DNA from: Gallalistipes aquisgranensis
GTDB lineage: Bacteria; Bacteroidota; Bacteroidia; Bacteroidales; Rikenellaceae
Length of the DNA stretch: 64,000 nucleotides
Assembly (NCBI RefSeq): GCF_014982715.1
Contig: NZ_JADCJY010000001.1
Span: 2,252,301 to 2,316,300 of the forward strand
Direction of reading: 5' to 3'
This document shows positions 43,415-52,767 of this stretch, piece by piece (within the stretch, counting starts at the first letter, position 1; each line of letters begins with the position of its first letter). Position numbers and translations under genes: made by a program. Below the pieces are notes generated by a model that had not been told where the DNA came from, did not search any database, and saw only the letters and a program-made list of their open reading frames with translations.

Positions 43415-44899
43415 ATGGACATCACCGCATTAGACTACATCGTATTCTTCCTTTTCGTGGGGGGCGTGGCCCTGTTCGGCTGCTCCTTCTACTTCAAGAG
43501 CCGCAAGGGCTCCGCCTCGTTCACGGCGGCCGAGGGCTCGCTGCCCACCTGGATCGTGGGCATGTCGATCTTCGCCACGTTCGTCAGCAGCATCAGCTTC
43601 CTGGGTCTTCCGGGCGACGCCTACAAGGGCAACTGGAACCCCTTCGTGTTCAGCCTCTCGATCCCGATCGCCACGTGGCTGGCGGCCAAGGTCTTCATCC
43701 CCCTGTACCGGGGCATGAACTCCGTGTCGGCCTACCACTACCTGGAGGTGAAGTTCGGCTACTGGGCCCGCTGCTACGTGGCCGTCTGCTACCTGCTCAC
43801 GCAGCTGGCCCGCACGGGGTCGATCCTGCTGCTGCTGGCCCTGCCGATCCACAACATGTTCGGCTGGGACATCACCTCGATCATCGTGTGGACGGGCGTG
43901 GTGACGCTGCTCTACACTCTGCTGGGCGGTATCGCCGCCGTGGTGTGGACCGACGCCATCCAGGGGATCATCCTGATCGCCGGGGCCGTGGCCTGCGCCC
44001 TGATCCTCACCTTCTCGATGCCCGAGGGGCCCGGACAGCTCTTCCAGATCGCCTCCGAGCACGGTAAGTTCAGCCTCGGGAGCTTCGGCAGCAGCCTCGC
44101 CGAACCCACCTTCTGGGTGGTGCTCGTCTACGGACTGTTCATCAACATGCAGAACTACGGCATCGACCAAAACTACGTACAGCGCTACATGACCACCAAA
44201 TCGACGGCGGCGGCCGTGAAGTCCACCCTCTTCGGGGGGCTGCTCTACATCCCCGTGTCGCTGGTGTTCGTCTACATCGGGACGGCGCTGTTCGCCTACT
44301 ACACGGCACGGCCCGAGCTGCTGCCGGCCGGCACGCCCGGCGACGGGGTCTTCCCCCACTTCATCGTGCACGGGCTGCCCACGGGCGTGACGGGACTGGT
44401 GATCGCCTCGATCTTCGCCGCCGGCATGAGCACCATCGCCACGAGCATCAACTCCTCGGCCACGGTGGTGCTGACGGACTTCGTGAAGCAGCTCTCCAAA
44501 AAGGAGGTGTCGGACCGGCAGAGCATGAAGGTGCTCTACTCGACCTCCTTCATCGTGGGGGCGCTGGGCGTGATCGTCGGGCTGCTGATGATGAAGGTGG
44601 ACGGCGTGCTGGACGCCTGGTGGAAGCTCTCCTCGATCTTCAGCGGCGGCATGCTGGGGCTCTTCCTGCTGGGACTGGTGTGCCACAAGACCCGTCGCAG
44701 CCATGTGGTAGCCGCCGTGATCTGCGGGCTGATCGTGATCGCCTGGATGAGCCTCAGCCCCCTGATCAACGAGGGCTCGCCCTTCTACCGCTTCCACAGT
44801 CCGTTCCACACCTATCTGACCATCGTGTTCGGAACCACGGTGATCTTCCTGGTCGGCTTCATCCTGACCAAACTCGGTAAAAACACTTCGAAACAATAA
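43415..44899 (+). CDS. Sodium:solute symporter (SSS family)
   Basis: A 494-residue protein with about 13 hydrophobic helices. It has the SSS signatures [14 protein letters not shown] near 67-80 and [16 protein letters not shown] near 247-262, then [19 protein letters not shown]. Family members import sugars, sialic acid, myo-inositol or amino acids with sodium. Operon context with an aldolase and a sugar isomerase points to a monosaccharide or sugar acid. It ends 5 bp before fucI. Confidence 0.93.
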   Translation: MDITALDYIVFFLFVGGVALFGCSFYFKSRKGSASFTAAEGSLPTWIVGMSIFATFVSSISFLGLPGDAYKGNWNPFVFSLSIPIATWLAAKVFIPLYRGMNSVSAYHYLEVKFGYWARCYVAVCYLLTQLARTGSILLLLALPIHNMFGWDITSIIVWTGVVTLLYTLLGGIAAVVWTDAIQGIILIAGAVACALILTFSMPEGPGQLFQIASEHGKFSLGSFGSSLAEPTFWVVLVYGLFINMQNYGIDQNYVQRYMTTKSTAAAVKSTLFGGLLYIPVSLVFVYIGTALFAYYTARPELLPAGTPGDGVFPHFIVHGLPTGVTGLVIASIFAAGMSTIATSINSSATVVLTDFVKQLSKKEVSDRQSMKVLYSTSFIVGALGVIVGLLMMKVDGVLDAWWKLSSIFSGGMLGLFLLGLVCHKTRRSHVVAAVICGLIVIAWMSLSPLINEGSPFYRFHSPFHTYLTIVFGTTVIFLVGFILTKLGKNTSKQ

Positions 44900-44904
44900 C
44901 TGCC

Positions 44905-46680
44905 ATGAACAACAAACCGAAAATCGGAATCCGCCCGATCATCGACGGGCGCCGGGGCGGTATCCGCGAATCCCTTGAAGAGATGACGATGGGTATGGCC
45001 CAAAGCGTTGCAAAACTCTATGCCGAGAAGCTGCGCTATGCCGACGGAGCACCCGTCGAATGTGTCATCGCCGACACGACGATCGGCGGCGTGGCCGAAG
45101 CGGCCGCCGCGACCGACAAATTCCGTGACAACAACGTCGGGGCCGTCCTCTCGGTGACCCCCTGCTGGTGCTACGGTTCCGAAACCATCGACATGGACCC
45201 GCTGATGCCCAAAGCCATCTGGGGCTTCAACAAAACCCAGCGTCCGGGAGCCGTCTACCTCGCCTCGGCACTGGCCGGGCACAACCAGAAGGGGCTGCCC
45301 GCATTCGGCATCTACGGCTCCGAAGTGCAGGAGTTGGACGACAACAGTATCACCCCCGACGTAGAGGAGAAGTTGCTCCGCTTCGGCCGTGCGGCCGTCG
45401 CCGTCATGGAGATGCGCGGCAAATCCTACCTATCTATCGGCTCCGTGTCGATGGGCATCGCCGGTTCGATGCCCGACCCCGATTTCTTCCAGGAATATCT
45501 GGGTATGCGCAACGAAGCCGTCGATTGCTCGGAAATCGCACGCCGCATCGAACTGGGCATCTATGACAAAGAGGAGTTCAAACGAGCTATGGCCTGGGTC
45601 GAAAAGCACTGCAAGACGCACGAAGGTGAGGACCTCAACCCGGAACACCTCCGCTATTCGCGCGAAAAGAAAGACGAGGTGTGGGAGTATGTGGTCAAGA
45701 TGACGATGATCTTCCGCGACCTGATGGTCGGCAATCCGAAACTCGCCGAAATGGGCTTCGAAGAGGAGGCCGCCGGACACAACGCCATCGCCGGCGGTTT
45801 CCAGGGCCAGCGCCAGTGGACCGACTTCCGCCCCGACGGCGACTTCTCGGAAGCCATTCTCAACACGTCGTTCGACTGGAACGGCATCCGCGAAGCCTAT
45901 ACCTTCGCTACCGAGAACGACACGCTGAACGGCGTTTCGATGCTCTTCATGCACCTGCTGACCAATCAGGCACAACTTTTCTCCGACGTCCGCTCCTATT
46001 GGAGCCCCGAGGCCGTAGAGCGCGCCACGGGCAAGAAACTGGCGGGCAAAGCCGCGAACGGCATCATCCATCTGATCAACTCGGGAAGCAGCACGCTGGA
46101 CGCTTCGGGCGCGATGTCCGACGCCGAGGGTAACCCCGTGATGAAACCCTTCTGGGAGATCACCGAACAGGATGCCGAACGGTGCCTCGAAGCGACGACC
46201 TGGCACCCGGCCGGCCGCGAATACATGCGCGGCGGCGGTTTCTCGTCGAAGTTCCTCACGCGTGGCGACATGCCGGTCACGATGTGCCGTCTGAACCTGA
46301 TAAAAGGCCAGGGTCCGGTGCTGCAAATCGCCGAAGGTTGGACCGTGAACGTCGATTGCGCAATCTTCGAGCACATCGACAAACGCACCGATCCCTCGTG
46401 GCCCACGACCTACTTCGCACCCCGACTGACGGGCAAGGGAGCTTTCAAGAGCGTCTACGACGTGATGAACAACTGGGGGGCCAACCACGGGGCCATCACC
46501 TACGGACACATCGGTGCCGATCTGATAACCCTCGCATCCATGCTCCGGATACCCGTCTGCATGCACAACGTCCCCGACGAACTGGTCTTCAGACCCTCCG
46601 CCTGGAACGCCTTCGGCACGCACGACCCCGAAGCCGCCGACTTCAGAGCCGCTAAAAACTTCGGACCGCTGTATAAGTAA
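44905..46680 (+). CDS. fucI: L-fucose isomerase
   Basis: A 591-residue manganese-dependent ketol isomerase. The N-terminus [21 protein letters not shown] and the central [16 protein letters not shown] match FucI. The metal site lies in the acidic segment [21 protein letters not shown]. FucI enzymes also isomerise D-arabinose to D-ribulose, which would make sense with the AraB kinase nearby. No fuculokinase or fuculose-phosphate aldolase is present. It is the last gene of the LacI-controlled unit. Confidence 0.95.
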   Translation: MNNKPKIGIRPIIDGRRGGIRESLEEMTMGMAQSVAKLYAEKLRYADGAPVECVIADTTIGGVAEAAAATDKFRDNNVGAVLSVTPCWCYGSETIDMDPLMPKAIWGFNKTQRPGAVYLASALAGHNQKGLPAFGIYGSEVQELDDNSITPDVEEKLLRFGRAAVAVMEMRGKSYLSIGSVSMGIAGSMPDPDFFQEYLGMRNEAVDCSEIARRIELGIYDKEEFKRAMAWVEKHCKTHEGEDLNPEHLRYSREKKDEVWEYVVKMTMIFRDLMVGNPKLAEMGFEEEAAGHNAIAGGFQGQRQWTDFRPDGDFSEAILNTSFDWNGIREAYTFATENDTLNGVSMLFMHLLTNQAQLFSDVRSYWSPEAVERATGKKLAGKAANGIIHLINSGSSTLDASGAMSDAEGNPVMKPFWEITEQDAERCLEATTWHPAGREYMRGGGFSSKFLTRGDMPVTMCRLNLIKGQGPVLQIAEGWTVNVDCAIFEHIDKRTDPSWPTTYFAPRLTGKGAFKSVYDVMNNWGANHGAITYGHIGADLITLASMLRIPVCMHNVPDELVFRPSAWNAFGTHDPEAADFRAAKNFGPLYK

Positions 46681-46688
46681 CGAACAAG

Positions 46689-46722
46689 CCGGGACGGAAG
46701 GAGTCCGTTCCTTCCGTCCCGG
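46689..46722 (+). terminator. 14-bp hairpin ending the LacI-controlled unit
   Basis: Arms 46689-46702 and 46709-46722 pair perfectly with a 6-nt loop, immediately after fucI. Only a short pyrimidine tract follows, so some read-through to susC may occur. Confidence 0.65.
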
Positions 46723-46778
46723 TTCTACGAACGATACGACATGCCCGGAACAATGGAACTACAACCGATCGTTTTTTC

Positions 46779-46792
46779 TGTATTTTACAATA
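46779..46792. promoter_or_regulatory. AT-rich TGTATTTTACAATA element before susC
   Basis: Contains the inverted repeat TGTA-TTT-TACA and the exact heptamer TACAATA that is also found in the AraC upstream region at 21060. It lies about 110 bp before the SusC start in an otherwise GC-rich spacer. A role as AraC site or promoter core is a guess. Confidence 0.3.
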
Positions 46793-46902
46793 ATATGATT
46801 ACGGCCGCCGACCACCCGGGAGGCGACGGTTCCGGCATCCGCAGGGCTTTCGTATCCATCAGCCAATAACACCTCAAACAACCTTTTCAACTACTTCCAA
46901 CA

Positions 46903-49900
46903 ATGAGACAGAGACTACATTCAAACGCCACACGGAGTGCGGCGGAGCGCTTCACCTGCGGAATCTTCCGCGCGGCGCTCCTCTGCGCGCTGCTGCTGGC
47001 CGCGGGAGGGAAAGGCCTGATGGCCCAGACGTCCCAGCCGAAAGTGCGGGGAGTGGTGCTCGACGAGAAGAAACAGCCGCTGGTCGGTGCCACCGTACTC
47101 GTGAAAGGCACGAACCGGGGTGCGACCACCAATGCGGACGGCAAATTCTCGATCGCGGCCAAACCCAACCAGACCCTGGTGATCAGCATGCTGGGATTCG
47201 TCCCGCAGGAGATCCCCGTCGGGAAACAGACCCAGCTCAGGGTCACCCTGAAGGAGGACACCCAGATGATCGAAAACGTGGTGGTGGAGATCGGGTACGG
47301 CAGCCAGCGGCTGGCCGACCTGACGGGAACCGTGAGCCGCGTGAAGATGGACGACATCATCAAGGCGCCGGTCGCCTCGTTCGACCAGGCGCTCCAGGGA
47401 CGTCTGGCCGGCGTGCAGGTAAGTTCGACGGACGGACAGCCCGGCGCCGAAATGGAGATCGTGATCCGCGGCGCCAACTCCCTGACCCAAAGCAACGCCC
47501 CGCTCTACGTGGTGGACGGATTCCCGATCGAGGACTTCTCCAGCGCAGCACTAAGCGCCTCGGACATAGCCTCGATGACCGTGCTCAAGGACGCTTCGGC
47601 CACGGCGATCTACGGTTCGCGCGGAGCCAACGGCGTCATCATCATCGAGACGAAACAGGGACAGGTGGGCAAACCGCAGGTGACCTACAACGGCACGTTC
47701 GGATTCCAGCAGGTGACCAAACAGATGGAGCTGATGAATCCCTACGAATTCGTGGTCTACCAGATCGAACGCGACCCCTCGAACCTGGACGCCTACCTCA
47801 CCAACCCCGGTCGCACGCTCGACTACTACCGCACGCATCCGGGCATCGACTGGCAGGACCGTCTGTTCCGCAACGCCTTCGTGCACATGCACAACATCTC
47901 GGTGTCGGGCGGAACCAAGCAGACCCGCTACGCCATTTCAGGAGCCGCGGTGGGACAGGACGGCGTGATCGACAACTCGGGCTACAAAAAATATCAGGGG
48001 CGCCTGTCGCTGACCCAGCAACTCAACAAGCGGGCCCAGCTGAGCCTCAACGTCAATTACACCGAGGACAAGAGTTTCGGGCAGACCTCGTCGGCGGCCC
48101 TCTCCACCTCGAACTCCTACGCCACCTATCTGATGTACCGCACGTGGGCCTACAAGCCCGTCTTCTCGAAGGACATCGCCGAGGACGAGCTCTTCGACGA
48201 CGAATTCGACGGGGTGGCCTCCTCGACGATGAACCCGATCATCTCGAACAAGAACGAAGACACGTGGAAGAAGACCGCCACGTTCCTGGCGAACGTCCGG
48301 CTCAACTATGAGATCATCAATGACCTGCGGCTGACCGTACGGGCCGGATACGGCAAAAAGACCACGCGCACGGAGACCTTCAACAACTCGAAGACCTACT
48401 CGGGATACCCCACCGTGAACAACACGAAGGGCGTGAACGGTCTTTTCGACGAACGGGTCAAGACCGACTGGATGAACGAGAACACGCTCACCTACAAGAA
48501 GGAGTTCGGCAAGAACCACCGGTTCGACGCGACGGCGGGATTCACCATGCAGGGAACCCACACTTCGCGTTACGGATTCAGCACGCAGCAGATTCCCAAC
48601 GAATTCCTCGGAATGAGCGGCATGGACGACGGCCTGCCCTACTCGACCACGGCCCTGCTGTCGGAAAACGTGCTGATGTCGTGGCTGGGCAGGGTCAACT
48701 ACCAGTACAAATCGCGCTACCTGTTCACCGCCTCGTTCCGCGCCGACGGATCGTCGAAGTTCACGCCGGCCAACCGCTGGGGCTATTTCCCCTCGGGCGC
48801 CTTCGCCTGGCGCATGGGCAAGGAGAAGTTCATGCGGCGGCTCAAGTTCGTGGACGACGCCAAACTGAGGATCAGCTACGGCGTCACGGGCAACAACCGT
48901 GTGGGCGACTTCATCACCTACCCCTCGCTGACCATGTCGGACTACTACTCGTTCAACAACGGCACCCCGCAGGACGCCATCGTCCAGAACAACCTGGGCA
49001 ACAGCGACCTGACGTGGGAGAGCACCGAACAGATCGACATCGGGTACGACCTGCGGCTGTTCAAGGACCGGATCAACTTCACGGTGGACCTCTACCGGAA
49101 AACGACCCGCGACCTGCTGCTGAACGCCAACCTGCCCTACTCGAGCGGTTACAGGACCGTCTACAAAAACGTGGGCAAGGTGCGCAACGACGGCGTGGAA
49201 TTCACGCTGAGCACCGTCAACGTCCGGACCAAAAACTTCATGTGGACGAGCGACTTCAACATCAGTTTCAACCGGGGGCGGGTGCTCGAACTGGCCGAAG
49301 GCGAGGAGAACCTGCTCTCGAAAATCTCCTTTACGGGCGACTTCAACGCCACGCCGCTCTACATCGCCCAGCTCGGCGGCCCGATGGCCTCGTTCTACGG
49401 CATGGTGTGGGACGGCGTCTACACCTATGAGGACTTCGACCGGGACGCCGCGGGAAAATACACGCTGAAGAAGGGCGTCCCCACCAACGGCGACGACCGT
49501 TCGGTCATCCAGCCCGGAGACATCAAGTATGTCGACCAGAACGGCGACGGCGTGGTCAACGACCTGGACCGGGTGGTCATCGGACGGTGCACCCCCGTCC
49601 ACACGGGAGGATTCAACAACAACTTCACGTGGAAAGGATTCAACCTGAACGTCTTCTTCCAATGGAGCTACGGCAACGACGTGATGAACGCCAACCGGAT
49701 CATCTTCGAAGGCAACTACGCCAACAAGAACATCAACCAGTTCCGCAGCTACGTGGACCACTGGTCGCCGGAGAACCCCACGAGCAAGAACTTCCGCCCG
49801 GGCGGACAGGGCCCGCGGGGCGTCTACTCGTCGCGCACGATTGAGGACGGTTCGTTCCTGCGGCTCAAGACCCTGCAGCTGAGCTACACGCTCCCGAAAA

Positions 49901-50091
49901 AGATCGTCCGGAAGATCCGGCTCAACGACATACAGGTCTTCGTCTCGGGACAGAACCTCTGGACCTGGACCAACTATTCGGGACTCGACCCCGAGGTGTC
50001 GACCCGCAACAGCGCGCTGACCCCCGGCTTCGACTACTCCGCCTACGCCCGCAACAAGATTTTCACGGCGGGACTGAAAGTCGTCTTCTAA
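46903..50091 (+). CDS. SusC/RagA-type TonB-dependent outer-membrane transporter
   Basis: A 1062-residue protein. Residues 1-42 form a long signal peptide ending GLMAQ. A carboxypeptidase-regulatory-like domain at about 47-130 (GVVLDEKKQPLVGATVLVKGT, GKQTQLRVTL) is followed by the plug, which holds RLAGVQVSSTDGQPGAEMEI and YVVDGFPI. The SusC signature of repeated beta strands fills the rest, ending GLKVVF with a terminal Phe. It imports oligosaccharides in partnership with the SusD-like lipoprotein that begins 20 bp downstream. Substrate unknown. Confidence 0.95.
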   Translation: MRQRLHSNATRSAAERFTCGIFRAALLCALLLAAGGKGLMAQTSQPKVRGVVLDEKKQPLVGATVLVKGTNRGATTNADGKFSIAAKPNQTLVISMLGFVPQEIPVGKQTQLRVTLKEDTQMIENVVVEIGYGSQRLADLTGTVSRVKMDDIIKAPVASFDQALQGRLAGVQVSSTDGQPGAEMEIVIRGANSLTQSNAPLYVVDGFPIEDFSSAALSASDIASMTVLKDASATAIYGSRGANGVIIIETKQGQVGKPQVTYNGTFGFQQVTKQMELMNPYEFVVYQIERDPSNLDAYLTNPGRTLDYYRTHPGIDWQDRLFRNAFVHMHNISVSGGTKQTRYAISGAAVGQDGVIDNSGYKKYQGRLSLTQQLNKRAQLSLNVNYTEDKSFGQTSSAALSTSNSYATYLMYRTWAYKPVFSKDIAEDELFDDEFDGVASSTMNPIISNKNEDTWKKTATFLANVRLNYEIINDLRLTVRAGYGKKTTRTETFNNSKTYSGYPTVNNTKGVNGLFDERVKTDWMNENTLTYKKEFGKNHRFDATAGFTMQGTHTSRYGFSTQQIPNEFLGMSGMDDGLPYSTTALLSENVLMSWLGRVNYQYKSRYLFTASFRADGSSKFTPANRWGYFPSGAFAWRMGKEKFMRRLKFVDDAKLRISYGVTGNNRVGDFITYPSLTMSDYYSFNNGTPQDAIVQNNLGNSDLTWESTEQIDIGYDLRLFKDRINFTVDLYRKTTRDLLLNANLPYSSGYRTVYKNVGKVRNDGVEFTLSTVNVRTKNFMWTSDFNISFNRGRVLELAEGEENLLSKISFTGDFNATPLYIAQLGGPMASFYGMVWDGVYTYEDFDRDAAGKYTLKKGVPTNGDDRSVIQPGDIKYVDQNGDGVVNDLDRVVIGRCTPVHTGGFNNNFTWKGFNLNVFFQWSYGNDVMNANRIIFEGNYANKNINQFRSYVDHWSPENPTSKNFRPGGQGPRGVYSSRTIEDGSFLRLKTLQLSYTLPKKIVRKIRLNDIQVFVSGQNLWTWTNYSGLDPEVSTRNSALTPGFDYSAYARNKIFTAGLKVVF

Positions 50092-50110
50092 CCTGTAAAC
50101 GATTCTCGAA

Positions 50111-51706
50111 ATGAAAACATTCAGCATCAAGATATTCGTCCTGCTCGGCCTGCTGTTCCCGGTCTGCTCGTGCAGCCTGCTCGACACCGAGCCGCAGGAC
50201 TTCATCGACCCCGGCACCTACTACGACACGGAGGAGAAACTGGACATCGCCCTGAACGGAGTGTACGCCACCCTGGCCCAGACCACCCTCTACGGCGGCG
50301 ACATGCTGGCCCGCATGGGGCTTTCGGCCGACCTCGGGTACGAGAGCTACTCCACGGACGAAGGCACGGTGGGCTATTACGACGCCTCCCCGAGCGACCC
50401 CAGAATCCTCAACTACTGGCGCGACCTGTACGCCGGCATCGGACGGGCCAACCGTCTGCTGGAAAACCTGCACAAACCGGAGATGGACGAGAAGGAACGC
50501 GACAACATCCGGGGACAGGCGCTCTTCCTGAGGGCCTACTATCACTTCCTTCTGGTCACCCGTTTCGGCGACGTTCCGCTCGTACTGACAGTGCCCCCTT
50601 CGGGCAAACTGACGGACGTGCAGCTTCCCCAGACCCCGAAACGGGAGGTCTACCTGCGGATCATCTCCGACATGGAGACGGCGGCCGGACTGGTCAAACC
50701 GGCCAGCGAGGTGGAGTGCGGCGGACGCATCAGCCAGTCGGCCGTGTGGGGCATCCTGGCCCGCGTGTGCCTCTACATGGCCGGGGAGCCGGTCAACGAA
50801 CCGGGCATGTACGCCAAGGCGAAGGAGTATGCCCAAAAGGTGATCGACACCCAATTCCACAAACTGAACACCTCCTTCGAACAGGTCTTCATCAACTACA
50901 TCCAGGACAAGTACGACATCAAGGAGAGCATCTTCGAGGTGGAGTTCTGGGGCAACAACGTCGGTACCTACACCACGACCGCCGGCCGGGTGGGACGCGA
51001 CAACGGCATCGGACTCTCCAACGCCGATCTGGAGATCGGCGTTTCGCCGGGAATGATCCGCGCCACGGCCTATTTCCTGTCGCTGTTCGAGGAGAACGAC
51101 CTGCGCCGCGACTGGACGATCGCCCCCTTCACCTACACGAAAGAGACCGGAGAGAAGGTGTATCAGACCACCAACTACTGGATCCGCTACTGCGGCAAGT
51201 TCCGCAGGGAGTATGAACTGACCTCGCCGAAAAGCGTGACCTATACGCCGATCAACTTCCCGATCCTGCGCTATTCGGACGTGCTGCTGATGTATGCCGA
51301 AGGCGTGGCCGCCGATCCGGCGAACGCCAGCGACGAGGAGCTGGCCCTCGCCTACGAATACCTCAACCAGGTACGCCGGCGGGGCTACGGCAAGGACATT
51401 TACACGCCGGACGACGCGGTCGATTTCGAAAAGGAGAGCAAGCTCGACCTGATGGAGCACATCAAGGACGAACGGGCGCGGGAACTGGGCTTCGAGATCA
51501 TGCGCAAGGACGACATCATCCGCTGGGGCGAATTCCTCACCCGGATGCAGTCGATCGCCCCGTCGGTGCCCGAATCCTACACTTCGTCCTACTACGTGGC
51601 GGCCCGAACCATCTATAAAAACGCCAAAAGCCGGGACGTTCTCTGGCCGATCCCGTCCTACGAGATCGGAGTGAACCGCAACCTGGTACAGAACAAAGGC
51701 TGGTAA
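50111..51706 (+). CDS. SusD/RagB-type starch-binding outer-membrane lipoprotein
   Basis: A 531-residue lipoprotein with signal ILVLLGLLFPVCSC and lipobox Cys. SusD folds contain TPR-like helices, visible as NVYATL-type repeats such as LALNGVYATLAQ and YWRDLYAGIGRANRLLENL. The C-terminal LRYSDVLLMYAEG, then ELGFEIMRKDDIIRWGE is standard for the family. It forms the lid over the SusC channel. Adjacent genes encode further surface lipoproteins. Confidence 0.95.
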   Translation: MKTFSIKIFVLLGLLFPVCSCSLLDTEPQDFIDPGTYYDTEEKLDIALNGVYATLAQTTLYGGDMLARMGLSADLGYESYSTDEGTVGYYDASPSDPRILNYWRDLYAGIGRANRLLENLHKPEMDEKERDNIRGQALFLRAYYHFLLVTRFGDVPLVLTVPPSGKLTDVQLPQTPKREVYLRIISDMETAAGLVKPASEVECGGRISQSAVWGILARVCLYMAGEPVNEPGMYAKAKEYAQKVIDTQFHKLNTSFEQVFINYIQDKYDIKESIFEVEFWGNNVGTYTTTAGRVGRDNGIGLSNADLEIGVSPGMIRATAYFLSLFEENDLRRDWTIAPFTYTKETGEKVYQTTNYWIRYCGKFRREYELTSPKSVTYTPINFPILRYSDVLLMYAEGVAADPANASDEELALAYEYLNQVRRRGYGKDIYTPDDAVDFEKESKLDLMEHIKDERARELGFEIMRKDDIIRWGEFLTRMQSIAPSVPESYTSSYYVAARTIYKNAKSRDVLWPIPSYEIGVNRNLVQNKGW

Positions 51707-51726
51707 TCCCCAAATCCAAAACGACC

Positions 51727-52755
51727 ATGAAACACACGAAAATAAAGACGATCTCCGCGGGAATCCTGCTCGCCGCCCTGTTCGCTTCGGCCGGCTGCAG
51801 CAAGGAGGACTCCGTGGACATGCCCTCGTTCGAGGTGACCCTTCCCGGCTCCGTCTTCAAGGTGGGGGAACCGGTGGCATTCAGCCTGTCGGGGAACCCG
51901 GACATCATCTCCTTCTATTCGGGAGAGGCCGGCAACGCCTACGAATACAAGGACAAGGACCGGATCACTCCGGCGGAAATGACCCTTTCATTCACCACGC
52001 TGGCCTCGTCGGGCACAGCCGGTTATCCCAACCCGGCCATGGCCCCGATCAGCTACTCCACCGATTTCGACGGGGACTACACCGAAGAGGGGGTCCGGCG
52101 GGCCACATGGACCGACATTTCGGACAACTTCAAATTCCCGACGGACGTGGGGCAGAACATCCCTTCGGGGACGATGTTCATCGACGACCTCTTCCCCGCG
52201 GACGGACGGCCGCTCTATTTCCGGTTCCACTATCAGGTCGACAAATTCGACCAGAGCGCTGCGGGAGGCAAGGGAAACGGCCGCACGCAGGTCAACATCC
52301 AGAACTTCCTCATCAACGGAATGACGGCATCGGGCAGTACGCCGGTGTACGACGTCCTGACTTCCGGCTGGCAGTGCGTCCTGACGCCCAGTTACGACGA
52401 CTGTCCCACGGCCAACCTGCCCAGCATGCCGGGTACCTCTCCGCGTATCCTGCTGCGCAGCGACTTCCGCCCCACGCAGGACCGCGAATGCTGGGCCGTA
52501 TCGGGTCCGCTGTACCGGGCGGAGGACGTCAACACGGGTCCCGACATGGGAGTGGGCATCAAGACCGTCTCCGATCCGGGTCTGACCCGCTACGAACACA
52601 CCTACACCACGCCCGGCACCTATACGGTGACCTTCGTGGGGGCGAACTCCAACGTCTACGGACGGAAAGAGGTCGTCCGCCAGCTCACGCTCACCGTCGT
52701 GGGCGACGAGGGTGGAATCACACCGCCCGAGTACGAACCGTGGCCTAACCCTTAA
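51727..52755 (+). CDS. DUF5017 domain surface lipoprotein
   Basis: A 342-residue lipoprotein (signal ISAGILLAALFASAGC). The first beta-sandwich resembles a PKD-like domain (VGEPVAFSLSGNPDIISFYSGE). It continues with YSTDFDGDYTEEGVRRATWTD, a pattern shared with the next gene. DUF5017 proteins occur after SusC/SusD in several Bacteroidota loci and are probably glycan-binding surface proteins. No enzyme motif seen. Confidence 0.75.
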   Translation: MKHTKIKTISAGILLAALFASAGCSKEDSVDMPSFEVTLPGSVFKVGEPVAFSLSGNPDIISFYSGEAGNAYEYKDKDRITPAEMTLSFTTLASSGTAGYPNPAMAPISYSTDFDGDYTEEGVRRATWTDISDNFKFPTDVGQNIPSGTMFIDDLFPADGRPLYFRFHYQVDKFDQSAAGGKGNGRTQVNIQNFLINGMTASGSTPVYDVLTSGWQCVLTPSYDDCPTANLPSMPGTSPRILLRSDFRPTQDRECWAVSGPLYRAEDVNTGPDMGVGIKTVSDPGLTRYEHTYTTPGTYTVTFVGANSNVYGRKEVVRQLTLTVVGDEGGITPPEYEPWPNP

Positions 52756-52767
52756 ACCGATCCGACG

